NCBI GenBank assembly: GCA_021737905.1
Contig: JAIPDA010000034.1
Location: 1-13,904, forward strand
DNA length: 13,904 nucleotides
Source of the DNA: Rhodoferax sp.
Lineage (GTDB): Bacteria > Pseudomonadota > Gammaproteobacteria > Burkholderiales > Burkholderiaceae_C
Reading direction: 5' to 3'
Shown: piece after piece, positions 1 to 7,275 of the stretch
Position numbering within the stretch: position 1 is the first letter of the stretch
How the letters are laid out: each line of letters starts with the position of its first letter
The notes under the pieces: generated by a model
Database searches by the model: none
What the model saw: the letters and a program-made list of their open reading frames with translations, nothing else
Told to the model about the DNA's origin: nothing
Translations under genes and position numbers: made by a program

Positions 1-374
1 GCGTGTTCAGAACACAAGCCATCATGGACGAAGGCGTGCGCAAGATCGCGGCCCTGCGCGAGCGCGTCAAGAACATCGGCCTGAAAGATAAGTCAAAAAT
101 CTTCAACACCGCTCGTATTGAAGCCTTGGAAGTCGAAAACCTGATCGAAGCCGCCGAAGCGACCATGGTGTCGGCAGCCGCCCGCCGTGAAAGCCGCGGT
201 GCGCACTCGGTCGACGACTACGGCGACACCCCTGAGCACCCGAACGGCCGCAACGACACCGACTGGCACAAGCACACGCTGTGGCACAGCCAAGGCAACC
301 GCCTGTCGTACAAGCCCGTCCAGATGAAACCGCTCACGGTGGATTCGATCCCCCTGACAGTTCGTAGTTTCTGA
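1..374 (+). CDS. sdhA: Succinate dehydrogenase flavoprotein subunit, C-terminal part (partial)
   Basis: Only the last 124 or so codons are present; the 5' end lies outside the window and the reading frame enters at base 3. The visible part matches the C-terminal helical and tail region of SdhA, the FAD-bearing subunit of succinate dehydrogenase (complex II), which oxidises succinate to fumarate on the cytoplasmic face of the inner membrane. Recognisable segments are the MDEGVRKIAALRERV helix, the NTARIEALEVENLIEAAEAT helix that packs on the flavin domain, the RRESRGAH stretch with its substrate-side arginines, and the NGRNDTDWHKHTLW and LSYKPVQMKPLTV tail typical of proteobacterial SdhA. The flavin-linking histidine lies upstream and is not visible. 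It is followed after 58 nt by sdhB on the same strand. sdhC and sdhD would be expected further upstream. No damage is seen. Confidence 0.95.
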   Translation, partial: VFRTQAIMDEGVRKIAALRERVKNIGLKDKSKIFNTARIEALEVENLIEAAEATMVSAAARRESRGAHSVDDYGDTPEHPNGRNDTDWHKHTLWHSQGNRLSYKPVQMKPLTVDSIPLTVRSF

Positions 375-382
375 TAACTTGC

Positions 383-406
383 GGGACAGATCTTCAGCTC
401 TGTCCC
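383..406 (+). repeat. Perfect 8-bp hairpin between sdhA and sdhB
   Basis: GGGACAGA (383-390) and TCTGTCCC (399-406) form a perfect 8-bp stem with an 8-nt loop in the 58-nt sdhA-sdhB gap. A run of five T (417-421) follows, but 10 nt downstream, so it is not a canonical intrinsic terminator. It may act as an mRNA processing or stability element, or as a partial attenuator. Function is inferred; the inverted repeat is directly visible. Confidence 0.6.
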
Positions 407-432
407 CAACTGACTATTTTTGCGAGCCCAAC

Positions 433-1137
433 ATGACCAAACGCACATTCCAGATCTACCGCTACGACCCTGACCAGGACGCCAAGCCCTACATGCAGAC
501 CATCGAGGTCGAACTCGACGGCAGCGAACGCATGCTGCTTGACGCCTTGATGAAACTCAAGGCGCAAGACCCCTCCATCACCTTCCGCCGCTCCTGCCGC
601 GAAGGCGTTTGCGGCTCGGACGCCATGAACATCAACGGCAAAAACGGTCTGGCCTGCCTGACCAATATGCGCACGCTCAAAGGCACCATCGTGCTCAAGC
701 CGCTGCCCGGCCTGCCGGTCGTGCGCGATCTGATCGTCGACATGACGCAGTTCTTCAAGCAGTACAACTCGATCAAGCCCTATCTGGTCAACGACAACGT
801 ACCCCCGGAAAAAGAACGTTTGCAGAGCCCTGAAGAGCGCGACGAGCTCAACGGCTTGTACGAGTGCATCTTGTGCGCCAGCTGCTCAACCAGCTGCCCG
901 AGCTTTTGGTGGAACCCTGACAAGTTCGTCGGCCCGGCCGGCCTGTTGCAGGCTTACCGCTTCATCGCTGACAGCCGCGACGAAGACACCGCCGCACGTC
1001 TTGACAACCTCGAAGACCCCTACCGCCTGTTCCGCTGCCACACCATCATGAACTGCGTCGATGTCTGCCCTAAAGGTCTGAACCCGACCAAGGCGATTGG
1101 CAAAATCAAAGAGATGATGGTTCTGCGCACGGTCTAA
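433..1137 (+). CDS. sdhB: Succinate dehydrogenase iron-sulfur subunit
   Basis: A 234-residue protein of usual SdhB length, the iron-sulfur subunit that passes electrons from the SdhA flavin to quinone in complex II. Cluster ligands are all visible. The N-terminal ferredoxin domain has C55, C60, D63 and C75 for [2Fe-2S]; the third ligand is Asp, as in E. coli SdhB. C145, C148 and C151 bind [4Fe-4S]. C155, C202 and C208 bind [3Fe-4S], and C212 returns to the [4Fe-4S] cluster, in the motifs CILCASCSTSC and CHTIMNCVDVC. The W159-W160 region after the second motif fits the quinone site. The open frame extends 18 codons upstream, but the ATG at 433 gives the normal MTKRTFQIYRYDP start; the upstream codons cover the intergenic hairpin. 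The Shine-Dalgarno sequence is weak, so translation may be coupled to sdhA. Confidence 0.97.
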   Translation: MTKRTFQIYRYDPDQDAKPYMQTIEVELDGSERMLLDALMKLKAQDPSITFRRSCREGVCGSDAMNINGKNGLACLTNMRTLKGTIVLKPLPGLPVVRDLIVDMTQFFKQYNSIKPYLVNDNVPPEKERLQSPEERDELNGLYECILCASCSTSCPSFWWNPDKFVGPAGLLQAYRFIADSRDEDTAARLDNLEDPYRLFRCHTIMNCVDVCPKGLNPTKAIGKIKEMMVLRTV

Positions 1138-1170
1138 AGTCCGCTGCTGACCAACTCAATACCACCTGCA

Positions 1171-1473
1171 ATGCCAGACGCTTCTGAGGCTTTGAGCTCG
1201 CCTTTGCTGGACGAGCGGTCCCTGAGCAAGCTGCGCTGGCGCTGCCGGCGGGGCCTGCTTGAAAACGACCTGTTCATTGAGCGGTTTTTCAATCGCCACG
1301 AAAAAACCTTGACTGTCAGGCAAGCTCAAGGCCTGGATGATTTAATGGACCTTTCGGACAACGACCTGATGGACCTTTTTTTGCAGCGCAAGCAGCCCCA
1401 TGAACTGGAGGCAGGATCTGCTTGTACACCTCAGGCCCGCGAAGTGCTGGCGCTGTTCATCGTTTCGCATTGA
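1171..1473 (+). CDS. sdhE: SdhE/YgfY family FAD assembly factor
   Basis: A 100-residue protein of the SdhE (Sdh5-like, DUF339) family. SdhE assists covalent attachment of FAD to SdhA in the cytoplasm. The signature RGxxE is present as R27-G28-L-L-E31 within the helix RRGLLENDLFIERFF, followed by the usual small helical bundle with a DLSDNDLMDLFLQRKQP loop. The position between sdhB and gltA is the common betaproteobacterial arrangement and supports the call. The gap to sdhB is 33 nt and to gltA 43 nt, all on one strand, so the four genes probably share a transcript. The N-terminus carries about 13 extra residues before LDERSLSKLRW compared with the minimal family core. No good Shine-Dalgarno precedes the ATG, so the exact start is less sure than the identity. 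Confidence 0.9.
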   Translation: MPDASEALSSPLLDERSLSKLRWRCRRGLLENDLFIERFFNRHEKTLTVRQAQGLDDLMDLSDNDLMDLFLQRKQPHELEAGSACTPQAREVLALFIVSH

Positions 1474-1503
1474 GCTGGCGGACGCAGCGCCCTGACCCCT
1501 TAT

Positions 1504-1511
1504 AAAGGAAG
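1504..1511 (+). promoter_or_regulatory. Ribosome binding site of gltA
   Basis: AAAGGAAG lies 5 nt before the gltA ATG at 1517, a good Shine-Dalgarno match that fixes the start. TATAAA at 1501-1506 overlaps it, so that sequence is unlikely to be the -10 box of a dedicated gltA promoter. Confidence 0.7.
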
Positions 1512-1516
1512 TAAAA

Positions 1517-2827
1517 ATGAAACTCGCAGACAACAAAGCCACACTCTCCTTCAGCAACGGCACGCCCAGCATTGACTTGCCGGTTTACCACGGCTCCGTG
1601 GGTCCTGATGTGGTGGACATCCGTAAGCTCTACGCCCAAACCGGCATGTTCACCTACGACCCGGGCTTTTTGTCCACAGCGGCCACGCAGTCAGCCATCA
1701 CCTACATTGACGGCGACAAGGGCGAACTGCTGTACCGCGGTTACCCCATTGAGCAACTCGCCACCAGCTGCGACTTCATGGAAACCTGCCATCTGTTGCT
1801 CTACGGCAACCTGCCCAACGCAGTCCAGAAGAAAGACTTCTCCAGCCTTGTGACAAACCACACCATGGTCCATGAGCAGATGCAGTTTTTCCTGCGTGGC
1901 TTTCGCCGTGATGCGCACCCTATGGCCATCATGACCGGCCTGGTCGGCGCCCTGTCGGCCTTCTACCATGACAGCACCGACATCAACAACGCGGAACACC
2001 GCGAAATCTCGGCCATCCGTCTGATCGCCAAGATGCCTACGCTGGTCGCCATGGCCTACAAATACACCATAGGCCAGCCCTACATGTACCCGAAGAACAG
2101 CCTGAGCTACTCGGGTAACTTTTTGCACATGATGTTTGCCAACCCCTGCGAAGAGTACAAGGTCAACCCTGTGCTCGAGCGCGCGCTGGACCGCATCTTC
2201 ATCCTGCACGCCGACCACGAGCAAAACGCCTCGACCTCGACCGTGCGTTTGTGCGGCTCGTCGGGCACCAACCCGTTTGCCGCCATTGCAGCCGGAGTGG
2301 CCTGTCTCTGGGGCCCGGCCCACGGCGGCGCCAATGAAGCAGCGCTCAACATGCTGGGCGACATCCAGAAAAACGGCGGCGTCGAGAAAATCGGCGACTT
2401 CATCAAGCAAGTCAAAGACAAAAACTCCGGCGTTAAGCTGATGGGATTTGGTCACCGCGTTTACAAAAACTACGACCCGCGCGCCAAACTCATGCAGGAA
2501 ACCTGCAAGGAAGTACTGCAAGAGATGGGTCTGGAAAAAGATCCCTTGTTCAAGTTGGCCATGGCGCTCGAGAAAATTGCCCTCGAAGACGACTACTTTG
2601 TCTCGCGCAAGCTCTATCCGAACGTCGATTTCTATTCCGGCATCGTGCAACGCGCCATTGGCATTCCAGTGCCTTTGTTCACCGCCATCTTTGCGCTGGC
2701 GCGCACAGTCGGCTGGATCGCCCAGCTCAACGAGATGATCGGCGACCCCGAGTACAAGATCGGCCGTCCCCGTCAGCTGTTCACCGGCGCGGTGCCGCGC
2801 GACGTCAAACCGCTCGCCCAGCGCTGA
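1517..2827 (+). CDS. gltA: Citrate synthase (type II, Gram-negative hexameric class)
   Basis: A 436-residue citrate synthase, which condenses oxaloacetate and acetyl-CoA to citrate, the entry step of the TCA cycle. The length and N-terminal beta-rich region (residues about 1-60, with YDPGFLSTAATQSAITYIDG) are those of the large type II enzymes of Gram-negative bacteria, usually hexameric and inhibited by NADH. Catalytic residues are visible: H269 in GPAHGGANEA, H313 in GFGHRVYKNYDPRA, and D371 in NVDFYSG; R314 and the C-terminal GRPRQLFTG supply substrate-binding arginines. A strong Shine-Dalgarno supports the ATG. The gene ends the sdh-gltA cluster and is followed within 25 nt by an intrinsic terminator. 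A long open frame on the opposite strand across this gene is a codon-bias shadow. Confidence 0.97.
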   Translation: MKLADNKATLSFSNGTPSIDLPVYHGSVGPDVVDIRKLYAQTGMFTYDPGFLSTAATQSAITYIDGDKGELLYRGYPIEQLATSCDFMETCHLLLYGNLPNAVQKKDFSSLVTNHTMVHEQMQFFLRGFRRDAHPMAIMTGLVGALSAFYHDSTDINNAEHREISAIRLIAKMPTLVAMAYKYTIGQPYMYPKNSLSYSGNFLHMMFANPCEEYKVNPVLERALDRIFILHADHEQNASTSTVRLCGSSGTNPFAAIAAGVACLWGPAHGGANEAALNMLGDIQKNGGVEKIGDFIKQVKDKNSGVKLMGFGHRVYKNYDPRAKLMQETCKEVLQEMGLEKDPLFKLAMALEKIALEDDYFVSRKLYPNVDFYSGIVQRAIGIPVPLFTAIFALARTVGWIAQLNEMIGDPEYKIGRPRQLFTGAVPRDVKPLAQR

Positions 2828-2848
2828 AACGCCGGCAACGCGCCAGCC

Positions 2849-2879
2849 AAAGCCCGCCGCGCTTGCCCGGCGGGCTTTT
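2849..2879 (+). terminator. Intrinsic terminator after gltA
   Basis: AAAGCCCGCC (2849-2858) and GGCGGGCTTT (2869-2878) form a perfect 10-bp GC-rich stem with a 10-nt loop and a short T-run (TTTT, 2876-2879). It lies 22 nt after the gltA stop. The A-run on the 5' arm means it could also work on the opposite strand. Confidence 0.88.
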
Positions 2880-2880
2880 G

Positions 2881-2886
2881 CATAAT
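2881..2886 (+). promoter_or_regulatory. Putative -10 box (CATAAT), leaderless start for the next gene
   Basis: CATAAT ends 8 nt before the ATG at 2895, so transcription would begin at or within a base or two of the start codon. It follows directly after the gltA terminator, where a new transcription unit is expected. No convincing -35 hexamer is seen at 17-18 nt spacing. The call rests on the -10 match and position. Confidence 0.45.
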
Positions 2887-2894
2887 GAGCCCGC

Positions 2895-3275
2895 ATGAAA
2901 TACATCGCCTCTTCCGCTGAACTGCGGCTGGCCCTGACCGACTACCCAGCGCCGCAGGCTTGCAGCTGTGCATTGGGGGCCTGCACCGCCTGGGAAAGTC
3001 TGGCCGAGTACCGCTGGGAAGCCAGCCAGATGAGCGCAGTGGGCACCCTGCGTGACCCGTCGATGGACGAGCCCACGCTCGAAGAAAAGCATCCGCAAGG
3101 CACCCGCTACGACTCGCCGGACGCGCCTATCGCGCCGGCCTTCTTTCCGTACAACCAGTGCGAAGTCTGGCATTGCCAGCGCTGCGACCGGCACCTGCTG
3201 CGTTACACCGAGTTTGGCGGCTACAACGTCGATCCACGTGTGCGCGAGCTGGCAGCCGGCAAGATCATCGACTAA
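2895..3275 (+). CDS. Conserved hypothetical cysteine-rich protein (possible zinc ribbon)
   Basis: A 126-residue soluble protein that I do not recognise as a characterised family; similar proteins appear to occur in Burkholderiales at this locus, but that is from memory. Visible features are a cysteine cluster C23/C25/C30 near the N-terminus and C89, C94-x2-C97 with H100 (WHCQRCDRH) near the C-terminus, a pattern compatible with one bound zinc. The last part, LLRYTEFGGYNVDPRVREL, reads like a conserved ordered segment, and the middle (about 50-85) is acidic and proline-rich. There is no signal peptide or membrane segment. A CATAAT box 8 nt upstream and no Shine-Dalgarno suggest leaderless translation. 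Its stop is 7 nt before the nucleotidyltransferase gene, so the two are likely cotranscribed. Function unknown. Confidence 0.8.
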   Translation: MKYIASSAELRLALTDYPAPQACSCALGACTAWESLAEYRWEASQMSAVGTLRDPSMDEPTLEEKHPQGTRYDSPDAPIAPAFFPYNQCEVWHCQRCDRHLLRYTEFGGYNVDPRVRELAAGKIID

Positions 3276-3282
3276 AGCGCGT

Positions 3283-3966
3283 ATGCAAGACAACAGCCCG
3301 ACGCCAGACCTGCAACACCACTCCAGCCTGGCGGCGGTGCTGATGGCCGCCGGCGCGGGTGCGCGCATGGGGCAGCGGCCCAAGTCACTGCTGGAGCTCG
3401 ATGGCATGCCGCTGATCTGCCGGCAAGTCATGGGCTTGCGCCAAGCCGGCGTTGCCGAACTGGTGCTGGTGCTGGGACACCATGCCAAGGACATCCAGGC
3501 CGCCGTCAAAGCGCTGGAAGTCAGCGTGGTGATCAACCCCGACCCGGACGCCGGGCCTGTCGGTTCGCAGCGCCTGGGCCTGCAAAGCCTGAGTGGCCAC
3601 AGTGACGCCGTGCTGATGGCGCTGGCCGACCAGCCGCTGCTGGACGCGGCCGACCTGCGGCAACTGGTCCAGGCATTCCACCAGCGCCCGCCTGGCTGCT
3701 CGCTGCTGTATCCCCGCGTGGCGGGCCAGCCCGGCAATCCCGTTATCTTCACCGCCGGCGTGCGCGCCGCTCTGCTGGCCTGCCCGCCTGAGGTGGGTTG
3801 CAAGAACTGGCGGCAGGCGCACACATCGCAAGTCCAGGCTTTGGACTGCGACAACCTGCACTTTGTGCAGGACGTGGACACGCCCGACGACATTGCTGCA
3901 CTGCGGCGCAGCAGCGGCCGGCATCTGCAATGGCCAGCACCCTGGCAGCGCCCTGGCGACACCTGA
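3283..3966 (+). CDS. MobA/MocA-like NTP transferase (nucleotidyltransferase family)
   Basis: A 227-residue protein with the MobA-like NTP-transferase fold. The nucleotide-binding signature is LAAVLMAAGAGARMGQRPKS (residues about 16-35), with the glycine loop, R28 and K34 that contact the triphosphate. Asp of ALADQPLL (around residue 118) fits the metal-binding position, followed by GQPGNPVIF, a motif of MocA-type enzymes (molybdenum cofactor cytidylyltransferase and relatives), and a C-terminal VDTPDDI motif. MocA adds CMP to molybdopterin-Mo for xanthine dehydrogenase-type enzymes. No molybdenum gene is nearby, so the substrate is unproved and no symbol is given. The open frame extends upstream over the previous gene, but ATG 3283 starts just before the conserved fold. 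The end lies 52 nt before leuC. Confidence 0.82.
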   Translation: MQDNSPTPDLQHHSSLAAVLMAAGAGARMGQRPKSLLELDGMPLICRQVMGLRQAGVAELVLVLGHHAKDIQAAVKALEVSVVINPDPDAGPVGSQRLGLQSLSGHSDAVLMALADQPLLDAADLRQLVQAFHQRPPGCSLLYPRVAGQPGNPVIFTAGVRAALLACPPEVGCKNWRQAHTSQVQALDCDNLHFVQDVDTPDDIAALRRSSGRHLQWPAPWQRPGDT

Positions 3967-3990
3967 ACCCGCGGGGGTCCGCCATGCCCC

Positions 3991-3996
3991 TAAAAT
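3991..3996 (+). promoter_or_regulatory. Putative -10 box of the leu operon
   Basis: TAAAAT within CCCCTAAAATC, a -10 form often seen in Burkholderiales. It places the transcript start near 4003 and leaves a 5' leader of about 16 nt with a GAAGGAA ribosome site (4007-4013) before ATG 4019. So short a leader cannot hold a leucine attenuator, unlike E. coli leuL. No clear -35 box is visible. Confidence 0.4.
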
Positions 3997-4018
3997 CAGC
4001 GCTTCCGAAGGAACCACC

Positions 4019-5467
4019 ATGCGCACCCTCTACGACAAGATCTGGGACGAACACGTCGTCCACACCGAAGACGATGGCACGTCCATCATCTACATCGACC
4101 GCCATCTGGTCCATGAAGTCACCAGCCCACAGGCTTTTGAAGGACTGCGCGAAGCCGGTCGCAAGGTCTGGCGCATATCGTCCATCGTCGCCACCGCCGA
4201 CCACAACACGCCGACCACCGGCTGGGAACTCGGCTACGACGGCCTGACCGATCCAATCAGCAAAGAACAGATCACCACGCTGGACAGCAACATCGCCGAG
4301 TTCGGCGCTGCGGCTTACTTTCCGTTTTTATCCAAGCGCCAGGGCATCGTCCACGTGATGGGGCCTGAGACCGGCGCCACGCTGCCCGGCATGACGGTGG
4401 TGTGCGGCGACTCGCATACGTCTACGCATGGTGCTTTCGGCGCGCTGGCGCACGGCATCGGCACCAGCGAGGTCGAGCATGTCATGGCCACGCAAACGCT
4501 GCTGGCCAAAAAAGCCAAGAACATGCTGGTCAAGGTCGAAGGCACGCTGGCCCCTGGCCTGACCGGCAAAGACATCGTGCTGGCCATCATCGGCAAGATC
4601 GGCACCGCCGGCGGCACCGGCTACACCATCGAGTTCGGCGGCGCAGCCATACGCGCGCTCAGCATGGAAGGCCGCATGACGGTTTGCAACATGGCCATTG
4701 AAGCCGGCGCCCGCGCCGGCCTGGTGGCCGTGGATGCCAAAACCATCGACTACGTCAAGGGCCGCTTGCTCGCCCCCGGCACCGACCCCCAAACCGGCCA
4801 GTTTGTCGGCGGCCCCGAGTGGGACATGGCCCAGCGCTACTGGAGCACGCTGCAGTCTGACCCCGGCGCAACTTTTGACGCCGTGGTCGAACTCGACGCC
4901 AGCCAGATCCGCCCGCAAGTCACCTGGGGCACCTCGCCCGAGATGGTGCTGTCCATCGACGATATCTTGCCCGACCCGGACAAGGAAAAAGACGCCAACA
5001 AGCGTGACGCCATCGAGCGCGCCCTGACCTACATGGGCCTGGCGCCCGGCAAGGCCATCAACGACATCCTGATCGACAAGGTCTTCATCGGCTCCTGCAC
5101 CAACAGCCGCATTGAAGACATGCGAGAAGCCGCGGCCATCGTCAAAAAAATTGGCATGAAGGTCGCTAAAAACGTCAAGCTCGCGCTGGTGGTGCCCGGC
5201 TCAGGTCTGGTCAAAGAGCAGGCCGAGCGCGAAGGCCTGGACAAAATTTTTGTCGCTGCCGGCTTTGAGTGGCGTGAACCCGGCTGCTCCATGTGCTTGG
5301 CCATGAACGCCGACCGGCTTGAGCCCGGCGAGCGCTGCGCCTCCACCAGCAACCGCAATTTCGAAGGCCGGCAAGGCGCCGGTGGTCGCACGCATTTGGT
5401 CAGCCCGGCCATGGCTGCAGCCGCCGCCGTTCACGGCCACTTTGTTGACATCCGAAAGTTTGTTTAA
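4019..5467 (+). CDS. leuC: 3-isopropylmalate dehydratase large subunit
   Basis: A 482-residue aconitase-family protein, the catalytic large subunit of isopropylmalate isomerase. With LeuD it converts 2-isopropylmalate to 3-isopropylmalate in leucine synthesis. The [4Fe-4S] ligands are visible as C360 (FIGSCTNSR), C423 and C426 (GCSMCLAMN), with spacing typical of LeuC. Other signatures are ATADHNTPT, CGDSHTSTHGAFGALAHGIGTSEVEHV split over residues about 133-160, and NRNFEGRQGAGGRTHLVSP near the C-terminus. ATG 4019 with GAAGGAA upstream gives the normal MRTLYDKIWDEHVV start; the 52 extra upstream codons overlap the previous gene. The length is slightly above the 466-470 of enteric LeuC, as is usual in betaproteobacteria. 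leuD follows after 7 nt. The small entericidin gene found between leuC and leuD in some relatives is absent. Confidence 0.97.
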   Translation: MRTLYDKIWDEHVVHTEDDGTSIIYIDRHLVHEVTSPQAFEGLREAGRKVWRISSIVATADHNTPTTGWELGYDGLTDPISKEQITTLDSNIAEFGAAAYFPFLSKRQGIVHVMGPETGATLPGMTVVCGDSHTSTHGAFGALAHGIGTSEVEHVMATQTLLAKKAKNMLVKVEGTLAPGLTGKDIVLAIIGKIGTAGGTGYTIEFGGAAIRALSMEGRMTVCNMAIEAGARAGLVAVDAKTIDYVKGRLLAPGTDPQTGQFVGGPEWDMAQRYWSTLQSDPGATFDAVVELDASQIRPQVTWGTSPEMVLSIDDILPDPDKEKDANKRDAIERALTYMGLAPGKAINDILIDKVFIGSCTNSRIEDMREAAAIVKKIGMKVAKNVKLALVVPGSGLVKEQAEREGLDKIFVAAGFEWREPGCSMCLAMNADRLEPGERCASTSNRNFEGRQGAGGRTHLVSPAMAAAAAVHGHFVDIRKFV

Positions 5468-5474
5468 GTTCCCT

Positions 5475-6125
5475 ATGCAAAAATTCACCGTACACAAGGG
5501 CCTGGTGGCCCCCATGGACCGCGAGAACGTTGACACCGACGCGATCATTCCCAAGCAGTTCCTCAAATCCATCCGCAAGACCGGTTTTGGACCCAACCTG
5601 TTTGACGCCTGGCGCTACCTGGACCCGGGCGAGCCCGGCCAAGACCCGGCCTCGCGCAAACCCAACCCCGACTTCGTGCTCAACCAGCCGCGCTACAAAG
5701 GTGCGTCCATCCTGCTGGCACGCAAAAATTTCGGCTGCGGCTCCTCGCGTGAACACGCGCCCTGGGCGCTGGACCAATATGGTTTCAGGGCCATCATTGC
5801 GCCCAGCTACGCCGACATCTTTTTCAACAACAGCTTTAAAAATGGCTTGCTGCCTATCGTCTTACCCGATGCCCAAGTCGCCAAGCTGTTTGACGACGCG
5901 CTGGCTTTTCCCGGCTACCAGCTCACCATTGATCTGGAACGCCAGGTGGTCATCAAACCGCAAGGTGAAGAGCTGCAGTTTGAGGTGCAGGCCTTCAAAA
6001 AATTCTGCCTGCTCGGCGGTCTGGACGACATCGGTCTGACCCTGCAAAAAGCCGACAAGATCAAGGCCTTTGAACTTGAACGCCTGGCCACCAAGCCCTG
6101 GCTGGCCCACACGCACAGCGTCTGA
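5475..6125 (+). CDS. leuD: 3-isopropylmalate dehydratase small subunit
   Basis: A 216-residue swivel-domain subunit of isopropylmalate isomerase, partner of LeuC. The N-terminus MQKFTVHKGLVAPMDRENVDTDAIIPKQFLK split across residues 1-31 contains the DTD (20-22) and IIPKQFLK signature, and NFGCGSSREHAPWAL (85-99) is the substrate-recognition loop; PSYADIFFNNSFKNG (110-124) completes the family pattern. ATG 5475 is chosen because the protein then starts exactly as the family does; the upstream in-frame extension overlaps leuC. No Shine-Dalgarno lies in the 7-nt gap, so translational coupling to leuC is likely and would help equal subunit production. leuB follows after 60 nt. Confidence 0.96.
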   Translation: MQKFTVHKGLVAPMDRENVDTDAIIPKQFLKSIRKTGFGPNLFDAWRYLDPGEPGQDPASRKPNPDFVLNQPRYKGASILLARKNFGCGSSREHAPWALDQYGFRAIIAPSYADIFFNNSFKNGLLPIVLPDAQVAKLFDDALAFPGYQLTIDLERQVVIKPQGEELQFEVQAFKKFCLLGGLDDIGLTLQKADKIKAFELERLATKPWLAHTHSV

Positions 6126-6185
6126 TTTCTGCGCTGGCTCTTTTCCCTCTGCGGCTTGCGCCGCCCCACATGAATGGCTTGAAAA

Positions 6186-7256
6186 ATGAAAATTGCAGTG
6201 CTGCCGGGTGACGGCATCGGAGTCGAAATCGTGGCCGAGGCCATCAAGGTCTTGAAGGTTCTGGACCTGGACATGACACTGGAAACCGCGCTGGTCGGCG
6301 GTGCCGCCTTTGAAGCCCACGGCCACCCGCTGCCACCGGCCACGCTCAAGCTGGCCATGGATTCCGACGCCGTGCTTTTTGGCGCGGTGGGCGACTGGAA
6401 ATACGACACGCTGGACCGCCCCTTGCGCCCCGAGCAAGCTATTTTGGGTCTGCGTAAAAACATGGGCTTGTTTGCCAACTTCCGCCCGGCCATTTGCTAC
6501 AAGCAACTCACCGATGCGTCCAGCCTCAAACCCGAGCTGGTGGCTGGCCTGGACATTTTGATCATCCGCGAACTTACTGGCGACATTTACTTCGGCCAGC
6601 CGCGCGGTCGGCGCACCGCCACCGACGGGCATTTCCCCGGCAGCGAAGAAGCTTTTGACACCATGCGCTACTCGCGCCCCGAGATCGAGCGCATTGCGCA
6701 CGTGGCTTTTCAGGCGGCACGCAAGCGCAGCAAGCGCGTCACCAGCGTGGACAAAGCCAATGTGCTGGAAACCTTCCAGTTCTGGAAAGACGTGGTCAGC
6801 GAAGTCGGCAAGCAATACCCCGACGTGGCGCTGGACCACATGTACGTGGACAACGCCGCCATGCAGCTGGTGCGCGCCCCCAAGAAGTTTGACGTGGTGG
6901 TCACCGGCAATATGTTCGGCGACATCCTGAGTGACGCCGCCGCCATGCTCACCGGCAGTATCGGCATGCTGCCATCGGCCAGCCTGAACGCCAAAAACCA
7001 GGGCCTGTACGAGCCCAGCCACGGCAGCGCACCCGACATCGCCGGCAAGGGCGTGGCCAACCCGCTGGCAACGATCTTGAGCGCGGCCATGATGCTGCGC
7101 TTCAGCCTGAACCAGCCCGAAGCCGCTGCCCGCATTGAAAAGGCTGTGGACGCCGTGCTCAGCCAGGGCCTGCGCACCCCCGACATCTACAGCGAAGGCA
7201 CGACCCGTGTCGGCACGCGCGAGATGGGTGACGCGGTGGTCAAAGCCCTGGCCTGA
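6186..7256 (+). CDS. leuB: 3-isopropylmalate dehydrogenase
   Basis: A 356-residue decarboxylating dehydrogenase that oxidises 3-isopropylmalate with NAD+ to the precursor of 2-oxoisocaproate, third step of leucine synthesis. The start MKIAVLPGDGIGVEIV is the family N-terminus. Substrate arginines R90, R100 and R128 fall in LRKNMGLFANFRP and REL. Y135 and K190 are the catalytic pair, and D222, D246 and D250 bind Mg2+ (YVDNAAMQL; GNMFGDILSD). HGSAPDIAGKGVANP (279-293) is the NAD-binding motif. All positions are shifted by about five from E. coli LeuB. The gene follows leuD by 60 nt with only a weak ribosome site (CTTGAAAA). It is the last recognised leu gene; leuA is not in the window. A long open frame on the opposite strand is a shadow. 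Confidence 0.97.
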   Translation: MKIAVLPGDGIGVEIVAEAIKVLKVLDLDMTLETALVGGAAFEAHGHPLPPATLKLAMDSDAVLFGAVGDWKYDTLDRPLRPEQAILGLRKNMGLFANFRPAICYKQLTDASSLKPELVAGLDILIIRELTGDIYFGQPRGRRTATDGHFPGSEEAFDTMRYSRPEIERIAHVAFQAARKRSKRVTSVDKANVLETFQFWKDVVSEVGKQYPDVALDHMYVDNAAMQLVRAPKKFDVVVTGNMFGDILSDAAAMLTGSIGMLPSASLNAKNQGLYEPSHGSAPDIAGKGVANPLATILSAAMMLRFSLNQPEAAARIEKAVDAVLSQGLRTPDIYSEGTTRVGTREMGDAVVKALA

Positions 7257-7275
7257 GTTCGGACATCGGCCCCGC

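Noticed and set aside
1501..1506. TATAAA as a -10 box for gltA
   Set aside because: It overlaps the ribosome site and would place transcript start after it, leaving gltA without its Shine-Dalgarno.
1691..2905. 404-codon open frame on the minus strand
   Set aside because: It lies antisense to gltA, whose product has every catalytic residue. The minus frame has low-complexity Arg/Gly/Val composition typical of a GC-rich shadow.
2805..3962. 385-codon open frame on the minus strand
   Set aside because: Covers the gltA terminator and two well supported + strand genes; translation is Ser/Arg-rich without motifs.
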